64,000 bases of DNA. Source: HKST-UBA178 sp965223815 (lineage in GTDB: Bacteria > Pseudomonadota > Gammaproteobacteria > Chromatiales > Chromatiaceae). Made by a program: the position numbers and the translations under genes. Location: NCBI GenBank assembly GCA_965223815.1, contig OZ245019.1:4898001-4962000 (forward strand). Direction: 5' to 3'. This document shows positions 26,444 to 34,909 of the stretch, in pieces. Below the pieces are notes generated by a model that ran no database searches, was not told the DNA's origin, and saw only the letters and a program-made list of their open reading frames with translations. Within the stretch, counting starts at the first letter, position 1. Each line of letters starts with the position of its first letter.

Positions 26444-27510
26444 CGCTGCTGGATCGTTATATCGGCTGGGCATTGATCCGCGCCTTTTTTCTTGTCGCGC
26501 TGATATTGCTGTCGCTATTCCTGCTGCTCGACCTGGTGCAGCAGCTCGAGGATGTCGGCAGTGGCAACTACGGCTTGGCTGACGCCCTGTTGTTCGAACT
26601 ACTCATGGTGCCGGGCTACCTGGTAGACCTGATGCCGTTCACGGCACTGCTCGGCACCAGCATTGCCCTAGGTGCCCTAGCCCACGGTGGCGAACTCACG
26701 GCGATGCGCGCCTCGGGCTTCTCGACCTTCCGCATCGGACTGGCTGCGCTGAAAACGGGCTTCCTGGTGATGTTGGCGGTGGCCCTCACCATGGAGCTGA
26801 TCACTCCCGGACTGCAACAATACGCTGTAAAGCGTCAGTCAGAGGCGATATCCGGGGCCGAGCTGCTGGTACAAACTCACGGCTTCTGGATAAAACAAAA
26901 CAACCGTTTTATCAATGTTCGCGATATCTACGACGGGCACATACCGGCCAATGTCCATATCTTCGAATTCGACCAGAATACAAGACGGCTAACGCTGTTT
27001 CTCCACGCCGACCACGCCGATACCAGCAAAAGTAATCAGTGGATCTTTCAGGACCTGATCCTGAAAAAATTCAGCCCAGACTCCGTAGTCACCAGGAGGG
27101 AGGCGCAACTCGCCTGGCAACCCTACCTCACCAAGAGGCAGCTCCAGGTGCTCGAGTTGCCCATCGACAGCCTGTCACCCCTGGATTTGTATCAGTACCT
27201 GAGATACCTGCAGGCAAGCGGACAGGGAACGGAACGCTTCGAGTTGGTCTACTGGCAAAAGGTAAGCCACCCGCTGGCGATCGGCGCCATGATTGTGCTT
27301 GCCTTCCCCTTCGTTTTCGGTTCCCTGCGTTCCGCCAGCGCAGGGAAGCGTATCGTATTGTCTACTATTGCGGGAATTACCTTCGAGCTGGCCAGACAAC
27401 TACTGGCCAATCTCGGATTGATGCTTGACCTCAGCCCCATCATCACCACCCTGGGACCGATCACCATTGCCCTCATGCTCTCGCTGCTGTTGCTTCGACG
27501 GGTCCGGTGA
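26440..27510 (+). CDS. lptG: LPS export ABC transporter permease LptG
   Basis: Partner permease of LptF. The 356-residue protein begins LDRYIGWALIRAFF, has three N-terminal and three C-terminal membrane segments and the periplasmic jellyroll between them, as expected. The longer open frame upstream lies inside lptF; the ATG overlapping the lptF stop is the natural start. Its last 111 bases overlap the 3' end of the convergent metallophosphoesterase gene. Confidence 0.94.
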   Translation: MTLLDRYIGWALIRAFFLVALILLSLFLLLDLVQQLEDVGSGNYGLADALLFELLMVPGYLVDLMPFTALLGTSIALGALAHGGELTAMRASGFSTFRIGLAALKTGFLVMLAVALTMELITPGLQQYAVKRQSEAISGAELLVQTHGFWIKQNNRFINVRDIYDGHIPANVHIFEFDQNTRRLTLFLHADHADTSKSNQWIFQDLILKKFSPDSVVTRREAQLAWQPYLTKRQLQVLELPIDSLSPLDLYQYLRYLQASGQGTERFELVYWQKVSHPLAIGAMIVLAFPFVFGSLRSASAGKRIVLSTIAGITFELARQLLANLGLMLDLSPIITTLGPITIALMLSLLLLRRVR

Positions 27511-28479
27511 TAGCCCTCCCGCAGCAACAAATTCGCCCGCTTCGGGGTCGTAATTGCGCATACTGATTTCGAGAGCCCAGCGATCGACGCCCCGGCGCAC
27601 GCTGTAGAGATTATAGCCAGCACCGCGCCCTGGTTTGAGGCCCATGGCAGATCCGGAGGGAACGCCAATCACGGGGGTCGCTCCGCCCTGCGGAAGATTC
27701 AACCAGCCGATGGCACGGCGGTGAGTATGACCGTGGAGAACAAGATCCACGCTTCGGGACTTCAGAATCTCTCTCAAGCCCGAGCTATCCAGGAGACGCT
27801 TGCGCCAACCCGATGTCTCTTGCAGAGGCGGGTGGTGGATGAGTAACACCCGGAAAAGGCCGCTGCTTTGCAAATGGGTGAGCAGCCCATCCAAGGCTCT
27901 CAACTGAGAACCGCCAAGTCGTCCGGTGGCCATGAATGGGGGTGATGGGCTGGCCGTTGTAACACCAATGAACGCGACCGCTCCGCGTATCCTCAGACTG
28001 GGAAAAACCTGCTCGCGATTAGCCAATTGGGGATCGTCCGAACACATGTAGGGAAGCCATCCGGCAAGGGTCTCCGCCCAACGAGTGCGGATATACGCCT
28101 CGTGATTTCCTGGTATTACAGACACCCGGGACGGTGGACCGAGCCGGGATAACCAGTCCGCGGCCTCCCCGAATTCCTCGGGCAGACCCAAGTGGGTGAG
28201 ATCCCCGGTGATCACGATATGGCGCGGTCCGATACGGTGCAGATCCGTCATCAATGCATCGAGCACTTCCTTACGGTGTTCGTGCCGGCGATGAGATCGC
28301 CAGGAGAGATACCCCATGAATCGTTTATTGAACAGTGCCGTTGCCCGAACATTCGACAAATCGGAGAGATGAAGATCGGAAATATGGGCAAAAAAGTAGG
28401 GTTCCTGCTGCTCTACCGGGCGTGAATCCTTGCTGTGTAAATTGGCGACGCCGCGGTCATCGTTCTTTGCGGAACACAT
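27400..28479 (-). CDS. Calcineurin-like metallophosphoesterase
   Basis: A 359-residue protein with all five metal-site blocks: HISDLHLS, VITGDLTHLG, PGNHE, LIHHPP and HGHTH. The fold includes UDP-2,3-diacylglucosamine hydrolases, cAMP phosphodiesterases and sphingomyelinase-like enzymes; the substrate is unknown. The final 35 or so residues (Q-, E-, G- and D-rich) are antisense to the end of lptG, which suggests stop-codon loss and read-through into a neighbour. No good ribosome-binding site is seen; a TATAAT lies close to the ATG. In this lipid context a phospholipid-head-group phosphatase is possible. Confidence 0.85.
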   Translation of the reverse strand: MCSAKNDDRGVANLHSKDSRPVEQQEPYFFAHISDLHLSDLSNVRATALFNKRFMGYLSWRSHRRHEHRKEVLDALMTDLHRIGPRHIVITGDLTHLGLPEEFGEAADWLSRLGPPSRVSVIPGNHEAYIRTRWAETLAGWLPYMCSDDPQLANREQVFPSLRIRGAVAFIGVTTASPSPPFMATGRLGGSQLRALDGLLTHLQSSGLFRVLLIHHPPLQETSGWRKRLLDSSGLREILKSRSVDLVLHGHTHRRAIGWLNLPQGGATPVIGVPSGSAMGLKPGRGAGYNLYSVRRGVDRWALEISMRNYDPEAGEFVAAGGLSPDPSKQQQREHEGNGDRSQGGDDGAEVKHQSEIGQ

Positions 28480-28638
28480 CCGACTATTATAACCTAAGCC
28501 ACCGATTATCCGAGGACAAAACCTGATATAACCAGTTACAAGAGGCGTTGGGGGTACTGAAGATCCTATTGGGATCCTCGTCAGCAGGCCGCGGATTCGG
28601 GTGCCCCGAATAAAAATATCACCTTATCACCAGCTCAG

Positions 28639-29844
28639 ATGACTTGTTATATCCATATTTTTGACGAACCCGAAATAACCCTCTGGGGATTATCCAACAG
28701 TCAGCGAATAGAGCGGGAGCTGGCGCGCGACCCCTCTACCAGGCAAGCTAAGTTGATCTTTGTCACCTGCTTGGAGGACGTGCCGCCAGACAACGACATC
28801 ACTCTTTTGAGGGGGGACCACCTCTACGATGTCCGGGTGTTGGTCAACTTGATTCAATCAAGAGACAGCCTGCTGACGGTAGAGAAAGACGGCAGCAGAA
28901 CGCCCGTGGCGGCCAAGATTCACATGGCATCGGCCCCCGCCGTCATCGCTCACATCCGCGACCCTGGAAACGCTTTACCCCCGGGTATTGAAACCACCAC
29001 CCCCGCGCAGCTGGTACCCCCATCTCAGATCCGCTTGAAGAAGGCCCATACTCCCTTCGTGCTGCCAATATCCCCAGCCCGGATTGAGGAATTGGAGACG
29101 AAACTATTCAAAACCGCCTATAAAGGGGTTACCGACCTGGTGACGAAATGGGTATGGCCGATACCCGCGCAGTTCATTACCCGTGTATGCACGCGTTTCG
29201 GGCTGACGCCAAACCAGGTAACCGCAACGAGCTGGGTTTTGGCGATCGTTGCGGGCCTGCTTTTCTACAACGGCGCCTTCGCCAGCGGTTTGCTGGTTGG
29301 CTGGATCATGACTTTTCTCGACACTGTTGACGGCAAACTGGCAAGAGTTACCGTGACATCGAGCCCGATGGGAAACTACTTCGACCACGTGCTGGATCTG
29401 CTGCACCCCCCCTTCTGGTACCTCGCCTGGGGATTGGGTCTCGCCTCCCTCGACACCGCACTGCTGCCCGCCGACCTGACACCGATAATGTGGCTGATAT
29501 TTACGGGGTATATCCTGGGCCGCGTGGTCGAGGGGATCTTCAGCCAATGGATAGGTAAATTCGGCATCTACAGCTGGCGACCGATCGACTCATTCAATCG
29601 GCTGATAACCGCACGACGAAACCCCTGCCTGATCATCCTTACCGTCGGTTTGGTCTTTAGCCGCCCCGACCTGGCCCTGGAAGCGGTCGCAGTCTGGACA
29701 GTGGTTTCTACACTATTCCTGCTTTTCCGCTTGGGGATGGCGGTATTCACCAGATTTACCAGCGGACCCATGCGCTCCTGGCTCACCGAGATCGACCCAG
29801 CGGGTACAGATCGCTCCCTTGCCAGCCGTTGGTTCTCGCAATAA
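28639..29844 (+). CDS. CDP-alcohol phosphatidyltransferase with extra N-terminal domain
   Basis: The C-terminal 230 residues contain the full family signature D-x2-D-G-x2-A-R-x8-G-x3-D-x3-D (DTVDGKLAR then GNYFDHVLD) and about six membrane segments. Such enzymes join a CDP-activated lipid or alcohol to a second alcohol. The N-terminal 160 residues form a soluble domain with TRQAKLIFV and VAAKIHMASAPAVIAHI, reminiscent of the degenerate nucleotidyltransferase half in di-myo-inositol-phosphate-phosphate synthases; that link is tentative. A lipid kinase and a Tam41-like gene follow closely, suggesting a head-group pathway. Confidence 0.85.
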   Translation: MTCYIHIFDEPEITLWGLSNSQRIERELARDPSTRQAKLIFVTCLEDVPPDNDITLLRGDHLYDVRVLVNLIQSRDSLLTVEKDGSRTPVAAKIHMASAPAVIAHIRDPGNALPPGIETTTPAQLVPPSQIRLKKAHTPFVLPISPARIEELETKLFKTAYKGVTDLVTKWVWPIPAQFITRVCTRFGLTPNQVTATSWVLAIVAGLLFYNGAFASGLLVGWIMTFLDTVDGKLARVTVTSSPMGNYFDHVLDLLHPPFWYLAWGLGLASLDTALLPADLTPIMWLIFTGYILGRVVEGIFSQWIGKFGIYSWRPIDSFNRLITARRNPCLIILTVGLVFSRPDLALEAVAVWTVVSTLFLLFRLGMAVFTRFTSGPMRSWLTEIDPAGTDRSLASRWFSQ

Positions 29845-29856
29845 CCCCGCTGCCGA

Positions 29857-30873
29857 ATGATAGAGCGAGAGGCACGACGACTGCTGGACGAGCGTGGCGA
29901 ACCCATCAGAATGGGAGTGCTGAGCAACCCCGGCAGCGGTCGCAACAAGGGCGGGATGGCACCCATCCGGGCGCTGCTTTCGACATATCCGGGAGTGCTC
30001 CACAGAGAGGCGCGAACCCCGGATGAGGTGCGGAAGGTAATGCAGGAATTTTCCGCCGCAGCGGTGGAGTTGGTGGCGCTCAACAGTGGTGACGGCACTG
30101 TGCAGGCAACACTTTCCACACTGCTGAGAGATAAACCGTTCCAGCAAGTACCCCTGCTGGCATTGCTGCGTGGTGGAAGCACCAACGTGAATATCGGAGA
30201 TGTGGGTATTCGCGGCAACCAAAAATCCGGCTTGGGCCGCCTGCTAGATTGGGTCGACGGCCGCCAAGCTTCCGTCAATCTGATTCAGCGGCCAGTGCTG
30301 CAGGTCACCGCTCATCCTCAGGCTACCCCTCTCTTTGGCATGTTGTTTGGAGCCGGCCTGATTACCAAGGGCATCGAATACTATCACGCAAATGTCCACA
30401 ACAAGGGAGTCTACGATGGTTTGGCCACCGGCATTACCACACTGCGTATGCTGTTGGCTACGGCCCGGGGCGATCCAAAATACTCCACTCCCCTCTTCGC
30501 CAACCTGGACTTCGATACCGAGGCTACCTCTGAGTCACAGGCCACAGAAGAGTATCTACTGGTGCTGGTCAGCGCTTTGCAGCGGCTGTTTCTGGGGATG
30601 CACCCTTTCTGGGGGGATGGCCCTGGTGCGCTCCATTTCACCAGCGTCCGCAGCCGCCCATCCCATCTATTGCGCGCACTGCCCTCTCTAGTGCGCGGGC
30701 GGCCCAATCAGCTGGGCACGGAGCAAAACGGCTACCAGAGCCGACGATTCGACACTCTTCGAATATCTATGGAGGGGCAGTTTACCCTCGATGGCGAACT
30801 CTATACCGCAGCTCCGGAGATTGGCCCAATATCAGTCAGTCAGGCCGGGCCGGTAACCTTCGTCCGCGTATAG
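29857..30873 (+). CDS. Diacylglycerol-kinase-family lipid kinase (possible ceramide/sphingoid kinase)
   Basis: The 338-residue protein has the DAGK/LCB5 catalytic signatures: nucleotide-binding SNPGSGRNKGG (about 23-33) and the NSGDGTVQ motif (about 74-81), followed by LRGGSTN. DAGK-fold proteins phosphorylate diacylglycerol, sphingosine or ceramide; a DAGK/LCB5-type ceramide kinase is known in Caulobacter. The linkage here to ceramide-type genes makes a ceramide kinase a reasonable hypothesis. It starts 12 bases after the phosphotransferase gene. There is no strong Shine-Dalgarno site, so translation is likely coupled. Confidence 0.8.
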   Translation: MIEREARRLLDERGEPIRMGVLSNPGSGRNKGGMAPIRALLSTYPGVLHREARTPDEVRKVMQEFSAAAVELVALNSGDGTVQATLSTLLRDKPFQQVPLLALLRGGSTNVNIGDVGIRGNQKSGLGRLLDWVDGRQASVNLIQRPVLQVTAHPQATPLFGMLFGAGLITKGIEYYHANVHNKGVYDGLATGITTLRMLLATARGDPKYSTPLFANLDFDTEATSESQATEEYLLVLVSALQRLFLGMHPFWGDGPGALHFTSVRSRPSHLLRALPSLVRGRPNQLGTEQNGYQSRRFDTLRISMEGQFTLDGELYTAAPEIGPISVSQAGPVTFVRV

Positions 30874-30894
30874 CGATCTCTGAATCTTATACCT

Positions 30895-31848
30895 ATGACA
30901 GCTGCGACACCCCTGGTTGAATATCTGGCCGAACAGCTACCGGTGGCGGCCGGCCCGGAACTTAAAGCCCTGCGTGACCGGCTGCTCGCAGACCATGGGC
31001 CGGCGGTCGGTGCCATGCTGTTCTACGGATCCTGCCTGCGAAGCGGCGACGCCATGGACGGCCTGGTGGACCTCTACCTGGTGGTCGACTCCTACCGCCC
31101 CGTCTACCCAAAGATATTGCCCGCGCTGTTCAATTGGTTACTGCCTCCCAACGTTTACTACCTAGAGGTACCGGTAGAAGGGGGAAGAGTTCGCTGCAAG
31201 TATGCCGTCGTTTCCATTAGAGACCTTGAGCGCGGGACCTCGCCCAAGTGGTTTCACTCCTATCTCTGGGGGCGCTTCAGCCAACCCTGCGGCCTGCTCT
31301 ACAGCCGCGACTCGGAGTATGTCGAGCGGGTACAAGCCGCGCTGGCTCAGGCGACCCTCACATTTCTCGACCGGGTATTGCCCTCCCTGCCAGATCAACT
31401 CACCACAGCCGATATCTGGCAACAGGGTTTAGCGCTCAGCTATCGGGCGGAATTGAGGACGGAAAAGCCGGAACGCGCCCTCCACCTGTTCCAGTCGTGG
31501 CAACAACAGTATGAATCTATCACCCCACTGGCCATGGCCCAGATACGCCACCCGGTGGAGATAAATAGGGCCCGAGATCAGACAAGCTATCGGCTCACCA
31601 TCTCGGAGCGCACCCGGAGAATGAACCGGCTGGGGTGGGCGATCCGCAGGGTTGAGGGCAAGCTTCTGTCGGTGCTGCGGTTAGTGAAGTCGGTATTCAC
31701 TTTTCAGGGGGGCATAGACTACATTGCCTGGAAGCTGGAACGGCACACCGGCGCCGCCATAGAGATTACGCCCAAGATGCGGCGTCACCCGCTGCTGTAT
31801 AGTTGGGGGCTGGTGTGGCGACTCTATCGGCGCGACCTATTTCGCTAA
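30895..31848 (+). CDS. Nucleotidyltransferase-fold protein, Tam41-like (putative)
   Basis: The 317-residue protein carries LFYGSCLRSGD followed by DLYLVVD, a G-S-x(n)-D-x-(D/V) arrangement seen in pol-beta-type nucleotidyltransferases and in mitochondrial CDP-diacylglycerol synthase Tam41 (YGSG...D). The C-terminal 200 residues are helical with basic stretches (RTRRMNRLGWAIRR) that could bind a membrane. It starts 21 bases after the lipid kinase and ends the plus-strand run. A CTP-dependent activation of the phosphorylated lipid would fit, but this is inference from a short motif. Confidence 0.5.
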   Translation: MTAATPLVEYLAEQLPVAAGPELKALRDRLLADHGPAVGAMLFYGSCLRSGDAMDGLVDLYLVVDSYRPVYPKILPALFNWLLPPNVYYLEVPVEGGRVRCKYAVVSIRDLERGTSPKWFHSYLWGRFSQPCGLLYSRDSEYVERVQAALAQATLTFLDRVLPSLPDQLTTADIWQQGLALSYRAELRTEKPERALHLFQSWQQQYESITPLAMAQIRHPVEINRARDQTSYRLTISERTRRMNRLGWAIRRVEGKLLSVLRLVKSVFTFQGGIDYIAWKLERHTGAAIEITPKMRRHPLLYSWGLVWRLYRRDLFR

Positions 31849-31975
31849 CCGGGAAGATCATCCCCGAAGGGGCAACCGGGCCGAGCACCTCCATACAGGC
31901 GATCGAGCCACGGTTGCGATTGGTACCACAGAACCCACCTCCGCAGATCCGCGTCGGAGCACTTTAGGTACTCCC

Positions 31976-33766
31976 CTATCCCTTCGCGGAAGCTACCAGC
32001 GGGGGTGCCTGGCAATCCCCCAAGACCGGTTCCAGAATGTGCTTCGCCTCCATGTAGTTCTGCCTGGCCTTGGAGCGTGAGAGCTTACCGGATGAGGTGC
32101 GCGGCAGCGTATGCAGTGGGGCCAACTCTATGTGGCAGTCCACCCCCACCTCGCGGTGGATCAAGCCCTGCAATCGCTTCACCAGCTCCTGGCGCTTCTC
32201 TCCATCCTTCTCCCGGCACTGAACCACCATCACCGCCACATCGCAACCATCCCTTCCCGGCACCGCGAACGACAGCGCATCTCCAGGCCTAACCTCCGCC
32301 TGACACTCCGCCAACTGCTCCAGGTCCTGGGGCCATATATTGCGCCCATTGATGATGATCAGATCCTTGCTCCGGCCCGTAATCACCAAACCCTCGGCTG
32401 TGCGGTAACCTATGTCTCCCGTGTTCAGCCAACCCGCCGGCGACAGCGTCTCTAACGTAATCTCCGGCTCGCCAAAGTAACCCGACATCACGCTCGGCCC
32501 GCGAACATGGATCACACCTATGTGACGCTCCGGCACCACCGCTCCCGTACCATCCCGAATCTCAACCTCAAAATCCGACAGCGGCAATCCGCAGTTCACA
32601 AACTCGCTCAGCCGCGATCCCCCCGTCTCATCCAGCGGCTGCGCATAATCATGATGCGCCAGATAATCTCCATCTATCCGGTCTATCGACAGCGATTCCG
32701 ACAGCGGCGCAAAACTCACCGCCAAAGAACACTCCGCCATCCCGTAACACGCCAAAAACGATCGCGATGCAAATCCGCTCGGCGACAGCGTCTCCGAAAA
32801 CTCCTCCAGCACACGCGGCCGGATCGTCTCCGCTCCCACTCCCGCCACTCGCCAGGCACTCAGATCAAACTGCTCCGCCTCGCCTTCTCGAAGACGGCGA
32901 TTGCAAAGCTCGTACCCAAACGGCGGACTGAAAGAGATCGTACCCCGGTTCTGCGACATCAGCTTCAACCACTGCCGCGGACGCATCGCAAACTCACGCG
33001 TACCCAGATAATCCACCGTCAGCTGCGACGCCAAAGGCGCCAACACCAATCCCACCAGTCCCATGTCGTGATAAAACGGCAGCCAGGATACGCAGCGGTC
33101 CGTCCGCCGCACCGACAAACCCTCCGTGATGATCCCCGACAGGTTGCTCATCACCGCTTCCTGGGTAATCATCACTCCACGCGGAAAACGCGTACTACCC
33201 GACGTGTACTGCAGGTAGGCCAGTTCGCCAGGCCCCAGCGGCTGCAACTCAACCTCCTGCTCTTCCAGGCTGTCGTAACCCGCCGGTGTACCCCAGTAGC
33301 TCAAATCCAAGCCCGATACCGACTCCTCAAGCAGCTTCGCATAACCTTCCGGCGCCATCGCCAGCGAGGCGCCGCAGCTCTGCAGCATCGCCCGTATCTG
33401 CTCCACATAAACTCGGTGACTGCCCAGATTCAAAGGAATCGGCAGCGGCACCGGCACCAGTCCCGCGTATTGGCAAGCAAAGAAAAAACGCATGAAGTCC
33501 GGGTGCGTCTCCGCCACTATCGCCAGACGACCGCCGCGCTCCACTCCAAGACCTCGCAGCCGGCGCGCCAGACGCACGGCTTCTCTCCTCAGCTCTCGGT
33601 AGCTCACCACCGCATAAAGCCCACCGCGGCCCGTGTAGAAATTACTCCCCGTACAGCCCAGCGCCGCATAATCCAGCGCCGACGCAAGATTACTGAAATC
33701 CGCTGCCCTCAACGGCTGGTCGTTTCCAGTCGGCGTCGCCTCGAGATTGAGCAACCTAGTTTTCAT
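31976..33766 (-). CDS. Fatty-acyl-AMP ligase (FAAL), copy 1
   Basis: A 596-residue adenylating enzyme of the FAAL/long-chain acyl-CoA synthetase family. Motifs: LQYTSGSTRFPRGVM (P-loop), ACYGMAECS, W-L-N-T-G-D-I-G-Y, and GRSKDLIIINGRNIWPQDLE, typical of FAALs that load acyl-adenylate onto carrier proteins rather than CoA. The ATG is chosen because GGGAGG lies ten bases ahead; upstream frame starts lack support. Its interior 1,688 bp are a near-perfect copy of the FAAL 18 kb to the right; only about 10 N-terminal and 20 C-terminal residues differ. No carrier-protein gene is adjacent to this copy. Confidence 0.9.
   Translation of the reverse strand: MKTRLLNLEATPTGNDQPLRAADFSNLASALDYAALGCTGSNFYTGRGGLYAVVSYRELRREAVRLARRLRGLGVERGGRLAIVAETHPDFMRFFFACQYAGLVPVPLPIPLNLGSHRVYVEQIRAMLQSCGASLAMAPEGYAKLLEESVSGLDLSYWGTPAGYDSLEEQEVELQPLGPGELAYLQYTSGSTRFPRGVMITQEAVMSNLSGIITEGLSVRRTDRCVSWLPFYHDMGLVGLVLAPLASQLTVDYLGTREFAMRPRQWLKLMSQNRGTISFSPPFGYELCNRRLREGEAEQFDLSAWRVAGVGAETIRPRVLEEFSETLSPSGFASRSFLACYGMAECSLAVSFAPLSESLSIDRIDGDYLAHHDYAQPLDETGGSRLSEFVNCGLPLSDFEVEIRDGTGAVVPERHIGVIHVRGPSVMSGYFGEPEITLETLSPAGWLNTGDIGYRTAEGLVITGRSKDLIIINGRNIWPQDLEQLAECQAEVRPGDALSFAVPGRDGCDVAVMVVQCREKDGEKRQELVKRLQGLIHREVGVDCHIELAPLHTLPRTSSGKLSRSKARQNYMEAKHILEPVLGDCQAPPLVASAKG
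32052..33739. repeat. 1,688-bp direct repeat, copy 1 (FAAL interior)
   Basis: Aligned by eye without gaps to the second copy at an offset of 17,870 bases. I count 12 mismatches, about 99.3% identity, and all leave the protein unchanged. The repeat lies entirely within the open frame. Both copies have the same orientation, so recombination between them would delete the intervening 18 kb. Confidence 0.95.
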
Positions 33767-33994
33767 TTGGACCATACCTCCCTTCGACAAAAAGCCTGCG
33801 GTCAACGCCAATCCCGGTACAGGCTAATCCTGCCCGTTTGTTGAGCCGAATGAGATATGAACACAGGAGAAGAATCGCCGTATTATCCCAATCTGCCAAT
33901 TTGTTGTCGTCATATGACACTCAAGCGGTGGTGATAGCGGTGGATGCGGGGTAAGTGTATTCTGTCGGTGACCGGCAAATCGGGGCAGTCTGCA

Positions 33995-34906
33995 ATGCGC
34001 TGTAAATATCTTTTCCATGTATCCATCCTCTCCATTCTGGCTGGTACCCTATCCCAGGCATCACCGCCGGCAACGGACCCGTTGCTTCCCGACTGGCAGG
34101 AAGTCGTACTCCAGCATAAAGGTCTGCTTGGGTCGGCCACCACACGCATCGGCCTCAAATCGTTCGATGGCGATTTGCCCCCTCCGTTGCCCGGCCATTC
34201 CCCGGAGGGCGGAACGGCTGACCGCGACAAATTGATTCAACTGGAGGTGCACAGCGCCATCGATCCGGTGGCCGGATCCCATCTGGAGATGACGAGCAGC
34301 CTCTGGTTCGCACCCGGGGAGCGGCTTCCTGTTCGCCTGCTTAGAAGCAGTCGGGGAAAGGATGCCTACGACAAATACTACCGGTTCGATCCCCAAGGGG
34401 TTCTCAGAGTCCGGATCAAACCTTCGGAAGACGCTGAGGAGCGGCAGGCGGACGGCGGCGGCCGCAGCGAGGATTCCTTCTACCCTTTTCCTCAGTGGGC
34501 AACTGGCTGCAGCAGAATTTTCGAATCCTCTCAGATCATCTACCATTTGATCAGCGCTGTGCGTAACGACCTGCCATTGCCTGACGAACTCTGTGTGTTC
34601 GATAGGAAAAAGGTCTACCGGTTGCTAGTGGAGAATCACGGCACCGAGCAGGTTGGGATACCCCAAAAGACAGACCGAGACAGCGCTGGAAAACACTCCA
34701 CCTCCTCTGTCGATACCCTGCATCTGTCACTCTATAGCCGGGCCGAAAAAAGCGGGGCAAAGGGTGGAAAGCCGTTTACCCTGCTCGGGATAAAGGAAAA
34801 ACTACACCTCTGGCTCTCGCTCACAAGGGGCATACCAATGAGGGTTGAGGGTCGCCTGAAGGGTAGTGCCACAACCAGGCTCGAGCTGATCGACATAATC
34901 GAATAG
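33995..34906 (+). CDS. Exported protein of unknown function (DUF3108-like C-terminus)
   Basis: A 303-residue protein with a signal peptide (MRCKYLFHVSILSILAGTLSQAS). The rest is soluble, with alternating beta-like segments. The C-terminal LHLWLSLTRGIPMRVEGRLKGSATTRLEL resembles the end of DUF3108 proteins, periplasmic polysaccharide- or lipid-associated proteins of unknown role. An upstream ATG would add 17 residues before the signal sequence. It diverges from FAAL copy 1 and converges, with three bases between stops, on the surface-carbohydrate gene. Confidence 0.65.
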   Translation: MRCKYLFHVSILSILAGTLSQASPPATDPLLPDWQEVVLQHKGLLGSATTRIGLKSFDGDLPPPLPGHSPEGGTADRDKLIQLEVHSAIDPVAGSHLEMTSSLWFAPGERLPVRLLRSSRGKDAYDKYYRFDPQGVLRVRIKPSEDAEERQADGGGRSEDSFYPFPQWATGCSRIFESSQIIYHLISAVRNDLPLPDELCVFDRKKVYRLLVENHGTEQVGIPQKTDRDSAGKHSTSSVDTLHLSLYSRAEKSGAKGGKPFTLLGIKEKLHLWLSLTRGIPMRVEGRLKGSATTRLELIDIIE

Positions 34907-34909
34907 CTA

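Noticed and set aside
32507..33844. A 445-codon plus-strand frame antisense to FAAL copy 1 (Arg/Gln/His-rich)
   Set aside because: It is a shadow of the ligase gene: composition is extreme, there is no domain, and in the near-identical second copy a single synonymous change in the ligase creates a stop that breaks it into two parts.
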